A DNA stretch of 64,000 bases from Roseomonas sp. (GTDB lineage: Bacteria > Pseudomonadota > Alphaproteobacteria > Acetobacterales > Acetobacteraceae): contig JADCFQ010000007.1 in the NCBI GenBank assembly GCA_020249435.1, positions 248,001-312,000 on the forward strand, read 5' to 3'. Both the position numbers and the translations under genes were made by a program. Shown piece by piece: positions 1 through 8,615 of this stretch; the first letter of the stretch is position 1; every line of letters begins with the position of its first letter. The notes below the pieces were generated by a model, which was not told the DNA's origin, ran no database searches, and worked only from the letters and a program-made list of their open reading frames with translations.

Positions 1-615
1 CGTATCCGTGTAAAGCTCTGGCTTCTTGCCGCTGGTGCAGATAAAGCCATCACCCGCACGCCCGGCATATTTCGCAACCATGGCGCCGGCAGCCGCCACA
101 TAAATCGGTACGGGCGTCGCTGGACGATCATAGATTGTCGCGTGTTCGGTGCGGTAATACTGACCCTCAAAGCTCACGCGTTCTTCGGTCCAAAGCTTGC
201 GCATCAATTGCACGGCTTCACGCATGCGGGCGAAGCGTTCTTTGAATTCTGGCCAGGGTTGGCCTGTGGAAGGCACCTCATTCAACCCCTCACCAGTGCC
301 GATGCCAAGAATGACGCGGCCCGGAAACATCGCGCCCAAAGTGCCGAAAGCCTGCGCCACAATGGAAGGGTGGTAGCGAAAGGTTGGCGTCAGCACGCTG
401 GTGCCCATCACAAGCCTTTGCGTGCGCGCCCCAAGCGCACCAAGCCACACCAGCGAATTCGGCGCGTGGCCGCCCGTGTGTTTCCAGGGCTGGAAATGGT
501 CCGAGATGAAGCAGCTATCGAAGCCCATCTCCTCGGCCAATACGCCAAATTCCAGCAATTGTGCCGGCGCGAATTGTTCGGCGGATGCCTTATAGCCCAG
601 CTTCAACATGGCCAT
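1..615 (-). CDS. F420-dependent glucose-6-phosphate dehydrogenase-like LLM oxidoreductase (3' part outside window)
   Basis: Only the first 205 codons are present; the gene runs off the left edge. The protein starts at an ATG that overlaps the stop of the upstream gene (TGATG), so it is probably translationally coupled. It is a luciferase-like TIM barrel and reads very like mycobacterial Fgd1, which oxidises glucose-6-phosphate with cofactor F420. The start is [14 protein letters not shown] and the block SDHFQPW puts His at 40 and Trp at 44. Later come [11 protein letters not shown] and the GIGTGE block with Glu at 109. In Fgd1 these are the catalytic His, Trp and Glu at the same numbers. The family is established for actinobacteria; in this alphaproteobacterium the substrate and F420 use are inferred from residue conservation. 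Confidence 0.8.
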   Translation of the reverse strand, partial: MAMLKLGYKASAEQFAPAQLLEFGVLAEEMGFDSCFISDHFQPWKHTGGHAPNSLVWLGALGARTQRLVMGTSVLTPTFRYHPSIVAQAFGTLGAMFPGRVILGIGTGEGLNEVPSTGQPWPEFKERFARMREAVQLMRKLWTEERVSFEGQYYRTEHATIYDRPATPVPIYVAAAGAMVAKYAGRAGDGFICTSGKKPELYTDT

Positions 616-1475
616 CACGTATCCGCGAGTGCCGCAAGCATCGCATCCCGATGCGCGACATCGCCATCTTCCGTCACTGGCTGGATGCAAACATGCGTGG
701 CACCCGCTGCAAAATGTGCGCGCAGGCCTGCCTTCACGGTCGTGGCATCGCCATGCAGCACCATCGCATCAATGAAGCGATCACTGCCGCCATTGGCGAG
801 CTCCGCTTCACTAAAACCAAGCCGCAGCCAATTATTCACGTAATTTGGCAACACCATATAGCGCGATAATTCGCGCCGCCCGAGGGCGCGTGCGCGCACC
901 GGATCGGTTTCAATGCACACCTTCTGTTCCACCGCCAGCACCTTGCCCGTGCCAAGAATAGCCGCGGCCTGGGCAGTATGTTCCGGTGTTACGTTGTAAG
1001 GCACAGCGCCATCCGCAGCGCCGCCGGAAAGTGCCAGCATTTTCGGCCCAAGCGCTGCCAGCAGCACTGGCCCTTCCAATACATCACCGCCCGCCTTGCG
1101 CAACCCTTCCAAATAGCCGCGCATCGCGGGGATGGGCTTTTCGTAGCGATGCCCGCGCAAGCCTTCCACCATCGGGATATGGCTGACGCCAAGCCCAAGC
1201 GCGAAGCGCCCGCCATGCAGCGCATTCAGCGTCGCGAGGCCCCGGCGCGCGGTGAAGGCATCACGCGCATAAATATTCGCAATCGAGCTGCCAATAATGA
1301 GCTTCCGACTATTCGCCAGCAAAAACCCCGCCAGCGCCATGGATTCATAACCGCGCGATTCCGGATACCAGAAGCTGCCATAGCCGTGGTCTTCCACGCG
1401 GTTCAGCAGCGCGCGCAAGGCCGCCGCATCCAGCCGATCCGTGGAACACCAAACGCCCAAACGACCGAATTGCAT
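615..1475 (-). CDS. LLM class F420-dependent oxidoreductase (MSMEG_4141-like)
   Basis: This is a luciferase-like monooxygenase fold protein of 286 residues. The start chosen is MQFGRLGVW, preceded by GGAAAGGAAG; longer forms add a poorly conserved leader. Recognisable blocks are [10 protein letters not shown], a strand reading [14 protein letters not shown], and [13 protein letters not shown], which fit the actinobacterial-type family usually labelled probable F420-dependent oxidoreductase, MSMEG_4141 family (TIGR03620). It lies 28 bases after the PEP mutase-like gene and overlaps the Fgd-like gene by one base, so the two oxidoreductases are likely co-expressed. The substrate cannot be read from the sequence, and the F420 preference is inferred from family membership. 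Confidence 0.75.
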   Translation of the reverse strand: MQFGRLGVWCSTDRLDAAALRALLNRVEDHGYGSFWYPESRGYESMALAGFLLANSRKLIIGSSIANIYARDAFTARRGLATLNALHGGRFALGLGVSHIPMVEGLRGHRYEKPIPAMRGYLEGLRKAGGDVLEGPVLLAALGPKMLALSGGAADGAVPYNVTPEHTAQAAAILGTGKVLAVEQKVCIETDPVRARALGRRELSRYMVLPNYVNNWLRLGFSEAELANGGSDRFIDAMVLHGDATTVKAGLRAHFAAGATHVCIQPVTEDGDVAHRDAMLAALADT

Positions 1476-1503
1476 GATAGACTTCCTTTCCCCGAGACGC
1501 GGG

Positions 1504-2364
1504 CTAACCGTAGGTTTCATCCAACGCCTGAAAGCGCGGCAGATCAACCAGGGCGCTGAATTCCGCATAGCTCATCATGGTGCCCGCTGCCTTGGCTGGT
1601 GTGCCATCACGCTTCAACACGGCCAGCGCATCAGCCACCGCACGCGCGGCGGAAAACAGCGCCGTCACCGCATAAAACACGACAGCAAAGCCCATCTGTT
1701 CCAAATCACGCATCGTCAGCGCCGTGGTTTCATTGCCATCCACAATGCTGACAACCTTGGGGCCGGGCACCTGCCGCGCCACAATCTCAACCTCAGATAT
1801 TTTCTTGATGCCATCAACAAACACCAGATCAACCCCGGAATCCTGATACATCAGCGCGCGGCGCACGGCTTCTTCCGGGCCAATCGCCGGCATGGCATCG
1901 GTCCGCCCAATAATCAGTGGCCCGTTCGCAGGGCGGGCCGCAATGGCGCATTGCAGGCGCCGGACGTTTTCCTCTGCCGGGATCAGCCTGATGCCAGCCA
2001 ATTGCCCGCAACGCTTCGGCGCCACCTGGTCTTCCAGATGGATCGCAGCAACGCCGGCCTGCGCATATTCTTCAATCGTGCGCGCGATATTGGCCGGGCC
2101 GCCATAGCCCGTATCCGCATCGGCAATGATTGGAATTGTCACGGCGCGCGCCATATCCCGTGCATGGGTGGTCATTTCCGTCTGCGTCAACAACCCAATA
2201 TCGGGCCTGCCTAGCCGAGACGCCGTCGCACCAAAGCCGGTCATGTAAATCGCCTCAAACCCCGCCTGCTCAATCAATCGGGCGGTTAGGCTATCGGGCG
2301 CGGCTGGGGCGGCAATGATGCCACCGGCCTTGAGGCGTTGGCGCAAGCGATCGGCAGCGTTCAT
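1504..2364 (-). CDS. isocitrate lyase/PEP mutase superfamily protein
   Basis: This 286-residue TIM-barrel enzyme belongs to the PEP mutase/isocitrate lyase group, which makes or breaks C-C or P-C bonds next to a carboxylate using Mg2+. Visible motifs are YMTGFGATAS near residue 40, DADTGYGG near 85 (metal-binding acidic residues), HLEDQ near 114 and KRCGQLAG just after. The active-site loop of lyases in the family normally reads K-K/R-C-G-H; here Gln replaces the His, so classical methylisocitrate lyase activity is doubtful. Oxaloacetate decarboxylase-like or carboxyphosphonoenolpyruvate mutase-like activity is possible. It follows the MBL gene by 15 bases in an apparent operon. A good AAAGGGG site precedes the ATG. 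Confidence 0.82.
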   Translation of the reverse strand: MNAADRLRQRLKAGGIIAAPAAPDSLTARLIEQAGFEAIYMTGFGATASRLGRPDIGLLTQTEMTTHARDMARAVTIPIIADADTGYGGPANIARTIEEYAQAGVAAIHLEDQVAPKRCGQLAGIRLIPAEENVRRLQCAIAARPANGPLIIGRTDAMPAIGPEEAVRRALMYQDSGVDLVFVDGIKKISEVEIVARQVPGPKVVSIVDGNETTALTMRDLEQMGFAVVFYAVTALFSAARAVADALAVLKRDGTPAKAAGTMMSYAEFSALVDLPRFQALDETYG

Positions 2365-2379
2365 GGCAGCCCCTTTCCG

Positions 2380-3258
2380 TTAAATCTGCTGTTCCCAGGC
2401 GGCTGGTATCAACTGATACCCGCTGCCGCGCGGCACCAGATGCGTGAAGCCCGGAAAATGCAAATGCATGCCCGTGACCAACAGCCTATCGGTCGCGACC
2501 ATATCAAAGACGCGTCTGCGCGTTGCTTCCGCTGCCTTCGTATCGGTATCAAACGCCATGCAGACTTCCGGGCGCGCGGTTTGCACTTCCGGCACATGGA
2601 CAATATCGCCCCAGATCAGCAATTGGTCCTGACCGGACGCAACCAGATAGCCGGAATGGCCTGGCGTATGGCCATGGAACGGCATCGCGGTCACGCCAGG
2701 GAAGACCTCACCTTTGTGGAACAACCGCCACCGGTCCTTATACGGCAGCACCTGTTCGCGCCCGGCCTGGAAGAACAGTTTCTTTTCACGCTCCGTGCCT
2801 TTGGCCATGGCGCCATCATCAAACCAATGCTTCGGTTCGTTTTCATGCATGACCAATTCGGCATTGGGGTAATGCGTGAGGCCAGTTGTCATATCCGTGA
2901 GGCCCGCGGAATGATCGGGATGCATATGCGTCAGCATCACCACTTCGATATCGGCGGGATCAACACCAAGCGCCTTCAGATTGGTCAGGATTTTGCCTGA
3001 ACTTGGCTGCATGTAAGTACCGCAGCCGGTCTCGATCAGCGCAAGCCGTCCCGCCGACCAGATCAGGAAGGCATTCACCGCCGTGCGCCGCGCGGGGCGG
3101 AAATTCGCTGTCAGGATTTGGCGCGCTTCATCTTCGGTGATGTTACGCAACACTTCCAGATTGCCATCAAGGAAGCCATCGCTGATGGCGGTGACAACAA
3201 TGTCCCCAACACGGCGATGATAAACGCCTGGAATTTGCGTGGTTGGCGCGCTTTTCAT
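2380..3258 (-). CDS. MBL-fold metallo-hydrolase
   Basis: This is a metallo-beta-lactamase fold hydrolase of about 292 residues. The metal-binding motif HMHPDH lies near residue 112. A second His follows in the segment PFHGHTPGHSGY, an Asp lies in WGDIVH and a late His in TGMHLHFPGF, giving a complete binuclear zinc site. The arrangement resembles AiiA/AttM-like lactonases and many uncharacterised hydrolases; no substrate can be named. The ATG at 3258 is preferred to the one at 3267 because the G-rich ribosome site is about 9 bases upstream of it but directly abuts the earlier ATG. It heads the run of four minus-strand genes. Confidence 0.85.
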   Translation of the reverse strand: MKSAPTTQIPGVYHRRVGDIVVTAISDGFLDGNLEVLRNITEDEARQILTANFRPARRTAVNAFLIWSAGRLALIETGCGTYMQPSSGKILTNLKALGVDPADIEVVMLTHMHPDHSAGLTDMTTGLTHYPNAELVMHENEPKHWFDDGAMAKGTEREKKLFFQAGREQVLPYKDRWRLFHKGEVFPGVTAMPFHGHTPGHSGYLVASGQDQLLIWGDIVHVPEVQTARPEVCMAFDTDTKAAEATRRRVFDMVATDRLLVTGMHLHFPGFTHLVPRGSGYQLIPAAWEQQI

Positions 3259-3364
3259 GACAATCATTCCCCCCGATGCCGCAGCAGGCAGAAGCCCGCG
3301 TCTGGCCTGAAGTCAAAAGCCTATGGAAGGGAAGGCCGCGTGGCAATATTCCGTGCCGGCGGAT

Positions 3365-3440
3365 TGGTGAGCTCGGAGGGATTCGAACCCTCGACCTACA
3401 GATTAAAAGTCCGTTGCTCTACCAGCTGAGCTACGAGCTC
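3365..3440 (-). tRNA. tRNA-Lys (anticodon TTT)
   Basis: Reading the minus strand, a full cloverleaf can be drawn. The acceptor stem GAGCTCG pairs with CGAGCTC, the D arm is GCTCAGCTGGTAGAGC, and the anticodon loop is CTTTTAA with anticodon TTT. The T arm is GAGGG-TTCGAAT-CCCTC, followed by discriminator A and an encoded CCA. It is 76 bases long. Confidence 0.97.
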
Positions 3441-3493
3441 CCAAACACGGCGGGCGCCTTAGCACGGCGCCGCGCGTTTACCAACAGCAGGCT

Positions 3494-4003
3494 TCAGGCG
3501 TTATCCGCTGCAAGCTTCATGCTGCGGATGCGATCCGGCCCTTGCACCATGCCAGACCCGCCAGAGCCGCGCTTGATCTTGTCCACCGCATCCATGCCGG
3601 CAGTGACCTCACCCCAAATGGTGTATTGGCCATCAAGGCTCGGGATTGGCGCGAACATGATGAAGAATTGGCTATTCGCGCTATCGGGGTTGCTAGTGCG
3701 CGCCATGCCGCAAACGCCGCGCAGGAAGCGCGCCTGAGATGGTTCGCTGAATTCCGCCGGCAAATCGGGCAGATCGGAACCGCCCGTCCCGGTACCGGTG
3801 GGGTCGCCGCCTTGCGCCATGAAGCCTTCGATCACGCGATGGAAGGGCACGTTGTTGTAGAACCCCTGCCGCGCGAGGGTCTTGATCCGTTCCACATGCA
3901 GGGGCGCCAGATCGGGCCGCAGCTTGATAGTCACGGTGCCGTGCTCAATTTCCATGAGCAGGGTGTTTTCGCCTTCCCCGGCAGGGGCTTCAGTTTCGGA
4001 CAT
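3494..4003 (-). CDS. cytoplasmic peptidylprolyl isomerase (cyclophilin)
   Basis: This 169-residue cyclophilin catalyses cis-trans isomerisation of X-Pro bonds. The active-site segments FHRVIEGFMAQGGDPTGTG (Arg and Phe of the catalytic pocket), NSQFFIMFAP and LDGQYTIWGEV are intact. There is no signal peptide; the start MSETEAPAGEGENT is hydrophilic, so the product should be cytosolic (PpiB-like). It lies 24 bases upstream of a second, exported cyclophilin with which it shares long runs of identical DNA, pointing to a tandem duplication. Confidence 0.93.
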   Translation of the reverse strand: MSETEAPAGEGENTLLMEIEHGTVTIKLRPDLAPLHVERIKTLARQGFYNNVPFHRVIEGFMAQGGDPTGTGTGGSDLPDLPAEFSEPSQARFLRGVCGMARTSNPDSANSQFFIMFAPIPSLDGQYTIWGEVTAGMDAVDKIKRGSGGSGMVQGPDRIRSMKLAADNA

Positions 4004-4027
4004 GGTTTTGGTCTTTCGCTTCAGGTC

Positions 4028-4579
4028 TCAACGAATATCAGCGGCAACGCGCATTGTGCGCAGCCGATCCGGCCCGCGCACAATGCCATTCGGCGGATCG
4101 CCGCGCTTGATCTTGTCCACGGCATCCATGCCAGCGGTCACCCGGCCCCAGATGGTATATTGCCCATCCAAGGAAGGCGCTGGCGCAAACATGATGAAGA
4201 ATTGGCTATTGGCGCTATTGGGGTCGGAAGACCGCGCCATGCCGCAAACACCGCGCAGAAACCGCGCGCGCGCAGGCTGGCTGAATTCCGCTGCCAGATT
4301 GGGCAAGGGCGAACCACCCGTGCCGGTGCCGGTGGGGTCGCCACCTTGCGCCATGAAGCCTTCGATCACGCGATGGAAGGGCGTATTGTCGTAAAAGCCG
4401 CGCCGCGCGAGAACCTTGATGCGCTCCACATGGCGCGGCGCCAGATCGGGCAGCAATTGGATGGTGACGCGCCCATCCTTCAATTCCAGGAACAGCGTGT
4501 TTTCCGGATCATTTGCCTGCGCCAAAGCGGGGGCGGCCAGGGCGCCCATACCGGCGGCAAGCATAAGGCGGCGATGCAT
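4028..4579 (-). CDS. exported peptidylprolyl isomerase (cyclophilin)
   Basis: This is a 183-residue cyclophilin with the same catalytic blocks as its upstream neighbour (FHRVIEGFMAQGGD, NSQFFIMFAPAPSLDG). It differs in having an N-terminal signal peptide, MHRRLMLAAGMGALAAPALA, ending in an AxA-type cleavage site, so it should act in the periplasm (PpiA-like) on secreted proteins. The ATG follows GGAAAGG. The pair looks like an old duplication in which one copy acquired an export signal. It is followed after 15 bases by coaD. Confidence 0.93.
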   Translation of the reverse strand: MHRRLMLAAGMGALAAPALAQANDPENTLFLELKDGRVTIQLLPDLAPRHVERIKVLARRGFYDNTPFHRVIEGFMAQGGDPTGTGTGGSPLPNLAAEFSQPARARFLRGVCGMARSSDPNSANSQFFIMFAPAPSLDGQYTIWGRVTAGMDAVDKIKRGDPPNGIVRGPDRLRTMRVAADIR

Positions 4580-4594
4580 GGGTTTTTCCTTTCC

Positions 4595-5101
4595 TCAGGC
4601 GCCGGCTTTGACGCGCGCCATGGTGCGTTCCAAGGTCAATTTCGGCACGAAGCTGCTGATGTCACCACCCAGCCGAGCGATTTCCTTGACCAGGCGCGAG
4701 GCGATGAATTGGTTCGTTTCAGACGCCATCAGAAAAACGGTTTCAACTTCCTGATCCAGCCGACGGTTCATGCCGGTCATCTGGAATTCGTAATCGAAAT
4801 CCGTCACCGCGCGCAGCCCGCGCACAATCATGCCTGCGCCGATTTCGCGGGCGAAGCCGACCAGCAAGCCTTCAAAGGGGCGCACTTCAATCGCGGTGCC
4901 GGTGCGCGCCGCAATCGGCGCAACTTCCGCCTGCACCAATTCAACGCGTTCGGCCAATTCAAACAGCGGCCCCTTGCCGATATTGATGGCAACGCCAATC
5001 ACCAGCCGATCCACCAGCCGCGCGGCGCGGCCGATAATGTCCAAATGCCCATTCGTCACCGGATCAAAAGTGCCGGGATAGAGCGCAATGCGTTCAGCCA
5101 T
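4595..5101 (-). CDS. coaD: phosphopantetheine adenylyltransferase
   Basis: This is the fourth step of coenzyme A synthesis, transferring AMP from ATP to 4'-phosphopantetheine in the cytosol. The protein has 168 residues, the normal size. The nucleotidyltransferase signature [14 protein letters not shown] lies at the N terminus, the (T/H)xGH motif being TNGH, and a later ISSFVPKL block matches the C-terminal ligand-binding segment. The start at 5101 is set by this signature; upstream ATG codons would add a basic leader inside gyrA. The ATG lies 8 bases inside the end of gyrA, so the two genes overlap. Confidence 0.96.
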   Translation of the reverse strand: MAERIALYPGTFDPVTNGHLDIIGRAARLVDRLVIGVAINIGKGPLFELAERVELVQAEVAPIAARTGTAIEVRPFEGLLVGFAREIGAGMIVRGLRAVTDFDYEFQMTGMNRRLDQEVETVFLMASETNQFIASRLVKEIARLGGDISSFVPKLTLERTMARVKAGA

Positions 5102-7850
5102 TGCCGTTTTCCTCCTGCGCGGGGCCGGCTTCCTCATCACTGCCTTCATCGGCCACGGGGAAGCAGGAAATCACGCGCTCACCTTCTGCGGGGCGCATGA
5201 GCGTCACACCCATCGCCATGCGCCCGGTCAGGCGCACATCATCGGCCTTCAGCCGGATCAATTGCCCGCCATTCGTCACCAGCATGATGTCATCGCCCGG
5301 CCGCACCGGGAAGGTGGCGACCACCTCACGGCCCGTGCGCGCACTCAAGACAATGCCGGCAATGCCCTGACCGCCACGGCCCGTGACGCGGTATTCATGC
5401 GCGGAAGAACGTTTGCCGAAGCCGGCATCCGTCACCGTCAGCAGAATTTCCTCAGCCTCCGCCAGCGCGTCAAACCGTTCGGGGGAAAGCGTGATTTCCG
5501 CCACCGCTTCCTCTGCCTCAGCCTCGGCCACCGGTGGCGTTTCGGCCTCCTCATCGGCGGCGCGGCGGCGTTGCGCGGCGGCCTTCAGATAGGCTGCGCG
5601 TTCTTCCGTGCTCGCCTCCACATGGCGCAGTACGGAAAGCGCAATCACCGCATCACCCTGCGCGAGCTTGATGCCGCGCACACCGGTTGAATCGCGCCCG
5701 GCAAAAACGCGGAGCGTATCGGCATCCGCCGTGAAACGAATGCATTTGCCGCCGCGTGTGGCCAGCATCACATCATCGCCTTCGCGGCAGGTCGAGACGC
5801 CAACCAGGCTGTCACCCTCATCCAACTTCATCGCAATCAGGCCGACCGAGCGCACATTCTTGAAATCGGACAGCCGATTGCGCCGCACATTGCCCTGCAC
5901 GGTGGCGAAGACCAGATGCAGCCCTTCCCAGAGATCCTCATCCATCGGCAGCGGCAGGATGGCGGTGACGCTTTCACCTTCCTGCAATTGCAATACCTGA
6001 CGGAGAGAACGCCCACGCCCCTGCGGCCCGGCTTCCGGCAATTGCCAAACCTTCTCGCGGAAGGCGATGCCGCGATCGGTGAAGAACAACACCCATTGAT
6101 GCGTATGCGCGACAAAGGATCGGATGATGACATCATCCTCACGCGTTGCCGCCGCACTCCGCCCCTTGCCGCCACGCCCCTGGGCGCGGAAGGTTTCCAA
6201 AGGTGTGCGCTTCACATAGCCATCACGCGTCAGCGTCACCACCATGGTGCCGGGTTCGATCAGGCTTTCATCATCCACATCGGCAATGCCATCCACAATC
6301 TCGGTCATGCGCGGCGATGCGATCTCGGCGCGGATTTCGCGCAATTCCTGATCCATCACTTCCAGACGCCGAGGCCGGCTCGCCAGGATTTCCAGCAATT
6401 CACGAATGCGCCCGCCAACTTCGCCGAGTTCGGCGACGATCTTTTCGCGTTCCAACCCCGTCAGGCGTTGCAGGCGTAAATCCAGAATGCCGCGCGCCTG
6501 TTCCTCGGTCAGCCGCACCGTGCCTTCGGGCGACACCGCATTGCGGTAATCATCCACCAAAGCGAGCAACACACCCACATCACCTGCCGGCCAATCCCGC
6601 GCCATCAAGGCAGCGCGCGCCGCAGCGCCATCGGCACTTTCGCGAATGACGCGAATAACCTCATCCAGATTGGCGACGGCAATCGCCAAGCCAATCAGCA
6701 AATGCCCACGTTCCCGCGCCTTGGCGAGGCGATGGCGGGACCGGCGCAGAATCACCTCCTCACGGAAGGCGATGAAGGCCATCAGCGCGTCCTTGAGGCC
6801 CATTTGCCGTGGCCGGCCTTCATGCAGGGCCACGAAATTCACGGGGAAGGAGGTCTGCAACTGCGTCATGCGATAAAGCTGGTTCAGCACCACTTCCGCG
6901 GTCGCATCGCGCTTCAATTCAATGACAATGCGCATGCCCGAACGGTCGCTTTCGTCGCGCAGATCGGAAATGCCTTCCACCGCCTTGGCGCGGACCAATT
7001 CGGCGATTTTTTCCAGCAACGTAGACTTGTTGACCTGATAGGGAATTTCGGAAACCGCAATCGCCTGGCGGCCGCCGCGCATTTCCTCAATCTCTGCCCG
7101 TGCGCGCAGTGGGATGGAACCGCGCCCGGTTTCAAACGCGGCGCGAATGCCGGAACGACCCAGAATCAAGGCCCCGGTCGGGAAATCCGGCCCCGGCACG
7201 ATCTTCATGAGCTCTTCCAGCGTCAACGCCGGATTGGCGATCAGCGCGAGCGTCGCATCCAGAATCTCGGTTGGATTATGCGGCGGGATATTGGTGGCCA
7301 TACCCACCGCAATGCCGCCCGCGCCATTGATCAGCAGATTGGGGAAGGCCGCCGGCAATACGCGCGGTTCATCCACGCTTTCATCGTAATTCGGCTGGAA
7401 ATCCACCGTGTCTTCATCAATGCCGGCCAGCAGCGCGCCGGCAGCCGGCGCAAGGCGTGCTTCCGTGTAGCGCATCGCCGCTGGCGGATCGCCATCAACC
7501 GAACCGAAATTCCCCTGCCCATCAATCAGCGGCAGGCGCATGGAAAAGGGCTGCGCCATGCGCACCAGCGCATCATAAATCGAAGCATCGCCATGCGGAT
7601 GGTATTTACCCATCACATCGCCGACCACGCGGGCCGATTTGCGATAGGGCTTATCCGCCGTATAGCCCGCTTCCTGCATGGCAAAGAGAATACGCCGATG
7701 CACAGGCTTCAACCCATCGCGCACATCAGGCAGCGCGCGGGCCACGATCACGCTCATCGCGTAATCGAGGTAGGAGCGGCGCATTTCCTCCTCAAGCGCG
7801 ACCGGGGTCGTATCCTGCGGGGGTTGGCCGGGGTTTTGGATGTCGCTCAC
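5094..7850 (-). CDS. gyrA: DNA gyrase subunit A
   Basis: This is the breakage-reunion subunit of DNA gyrase, with 918 residues. The N-terminal block [25 protein letters not shown] at 84-88 and [10 protein letters not shown] with the catalytic Tyr at 128 are intact. The C-terminal DNA-wrapping domain has the GyrA box as QGRGGKG. In the quinolone-resistance region the sequence is GDASIYD, so the position equivalent to E. coli Ser83 is Ala. An Ala/Glu-rich insert of about 40 residues interrupts the C-terminal beta-pinwheel (around residues 745-785). The start codon is GTG with a weak ribosome site. It overlaps coaD by 8 bases. Confidence 0.98.
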   Translation of the reverse strand: MSDIQNPGQPPQDTTPVALEEEMRRSYLDYAMSVIVARALPDVRDGLKPVHRRILFAMQEAGYTADKPYRKSARVVGDVMGKYHPHGDASIYDALVRMAQPFSMRLPLIDGQGNFGSVDGDPPAAMRYTEARLAPAAGALLAGIDEDTVDFQPNYDESVDEPRVLPAAFPNLLINGAGGIAVGMATNIPPHNPTEILDATLALIANPALTLEELMKIVPGPDFPTGALILGRSGIRAAFETGRGSIPLRARAEIEEMRGGRQAIAVSEIPYQVNKSTLLEKIAELVRAKAVEGISDLRDESDRSGMRIVIELKRDATAEVVLNQLYRMTQLQTSFPVNFVALHEGRPRQMGLKDALMAFIAFREEVILRRSRHRLAKARERGHLLIGLAIAVANLDEVIRVIRESADGAAARAALMARDWPAGDVGVLLALVDDYRNAVSPEGTVRLTEEQARGILDLRLQRLTGLEREKIVAELGEVGGRIRELLEILASRPRRLEVMDQELREIRAEIASPRMTEIVDGIADVDDESLIEPGTMVVTLTRDGYVKRTPLETFRAQGRGGKGRSAAATREDDVIIRSFVAHTHQWVLFFTDRGIAFREKVWQLPEAGPQGRGRSLRQVLQLQEGESVTAILPLPMDEDLWEGLHLVFATVQGNVRRNRLSDFKNVRSVGLIAMKLDEGDSLVGVSTCREGDDVMLATRGGKCIRFTADADTLRVFAGRDSTGVRGIKLAQGDAVIALSVLRHVEASTEERAAYLKAAAQRRRAADEEAETPPVAEAEAEEAVAEITLSPERFDALAEAEEILLTVTDAGFGKRSSAHEYRVTGRGGQGIAGIVLSARTGREVVATFPVRPGDDIMLVTNGGQLIRLKADDVRLTGRMAMGVTLMRPAEGERVISCFPVADEGSDEEAGPAQEENGNG

Positions 7851-7979
7851 GCTTGAAAACCGATTCTGAAGGCCGCGATTCCGGGGAAGTTACATTGGGA
7901 AGGACGCATAGGCCCTTTCAGGCGCGCCGCGTCAACCACCACGGCGCTGCCCTGCCCAAGCAAAGGTCAAGTAATTGAC

Positions 7980-8453
7980 TCAGAATGGAATTTCATCATC
8001 CAGATCGGATTTCTTGGCATCCCACCCACCAGCGCGCTGGGCAGGGCGGGCGGGGGCGCTACGTTCTGCCATAGGTTCGCCCGGATCATCCATGCCGCCA
8101 CCCGCGCCGCGCCCGCCAATCAACTGCAATTCGCCGCGATATTGGCGCAGCACGACCTCGGTCGTGTAGCGATCCTGGCCGGATTGATCCTGCCATTTCC
8201 GGGTTTCCAACTGGCCTTCAACATAGACCTCACTGCCCTTGCGCAGGTATTTCTCGGCCACATCGCCCAGGCGATCATTGAAAATCGCGACCGAATGCCA
8301 TTCGGTGCGTTCCTGCTGATTGCCGTCCCGGTCCTTGTAGCGCTCAGACGTGGCGATGCGCAGGTTCACCACCTTGCCGCCATTCTGGAAATTGCGCACT
8401 TCCGGGTCCCGCCCCAGACGGCCCAGGATAATGACCTTGTTGATACCCGCCAT
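7980..8453 (-). CDS. ssb: single-stranded DNA-binding protein
   Basis: This is a 157-residue SSB that protects single-stranded DNA in replication, repair and recombination. The OB-fold starts [20 protein letters not shown] and contains [11 protein letters not shown] and [16 protein letters not shown] glycine/alanine/proline-rich linker follows, then the acidic tip DLDDEIPF used to recruit partner proteins. The ATG at 8453 matches the conserved family start and follows GGGAGAG; upstream codons are not conserved. It is transcribed divergently from uvrA across a 162-base gap holding a LexA box. Confidence 0.97.
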   Translation of the reverse strand: MAGINKVIILGRLGRDPEVRNFQNGGKVVNLRIATSERYKDRDGNQQERTEWHSVAIFNDRLGDVAEKYLRKGSEVYVEGQLETRKWQDQSGQDRYTTEVVLRQYRGELQLIGGRGAGGGMDDPGEPMAERSAPARPAQRAGGWDAKKSDLDDEIPF

Positions 8454-8555
8454 GGCTAAGCTCTCCCGCGATGTCACGATTCAGGATAGACCATCGCCCC
8501 AAGGCGGGCCATCCCGCACCCTTCCCAGGGCGCCATTCAGGCGCATATATAACGA

Positions 8556-8570
8556 GAACATTTTTAGAAC
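8556..8570. promoter_or_regulatory. LexA (SOS) box between ssb and uvrA
   Basis: GAAC, 7 bases, GAAC: this is the complementary reading of the alphaproteobacterial SOS operator GTTC-N7-GTTC, a direct repeat rather than the palindrome of E. coli. It sits 45 bases before uvrA in the gap shared with divergent ssb, an arrangement known for LexA-controlled uvrA. Occupancy is inferred. Confidence 0.8.
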
Positions 8571-8615
8571 AACCGCTTTTCCCCTCCCCGGGTCGGCGGT
8601 CGGAGCCCCCTTTGC

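Noticed and set aside
3542-5200. 552-codon plus-strand open frame opposite the cyclophilins and coaD
   Set aside because: It is antisense to three well-supported genes, has no domain, and such long antisense frames are usual in GC-rich codon-biased DNA.
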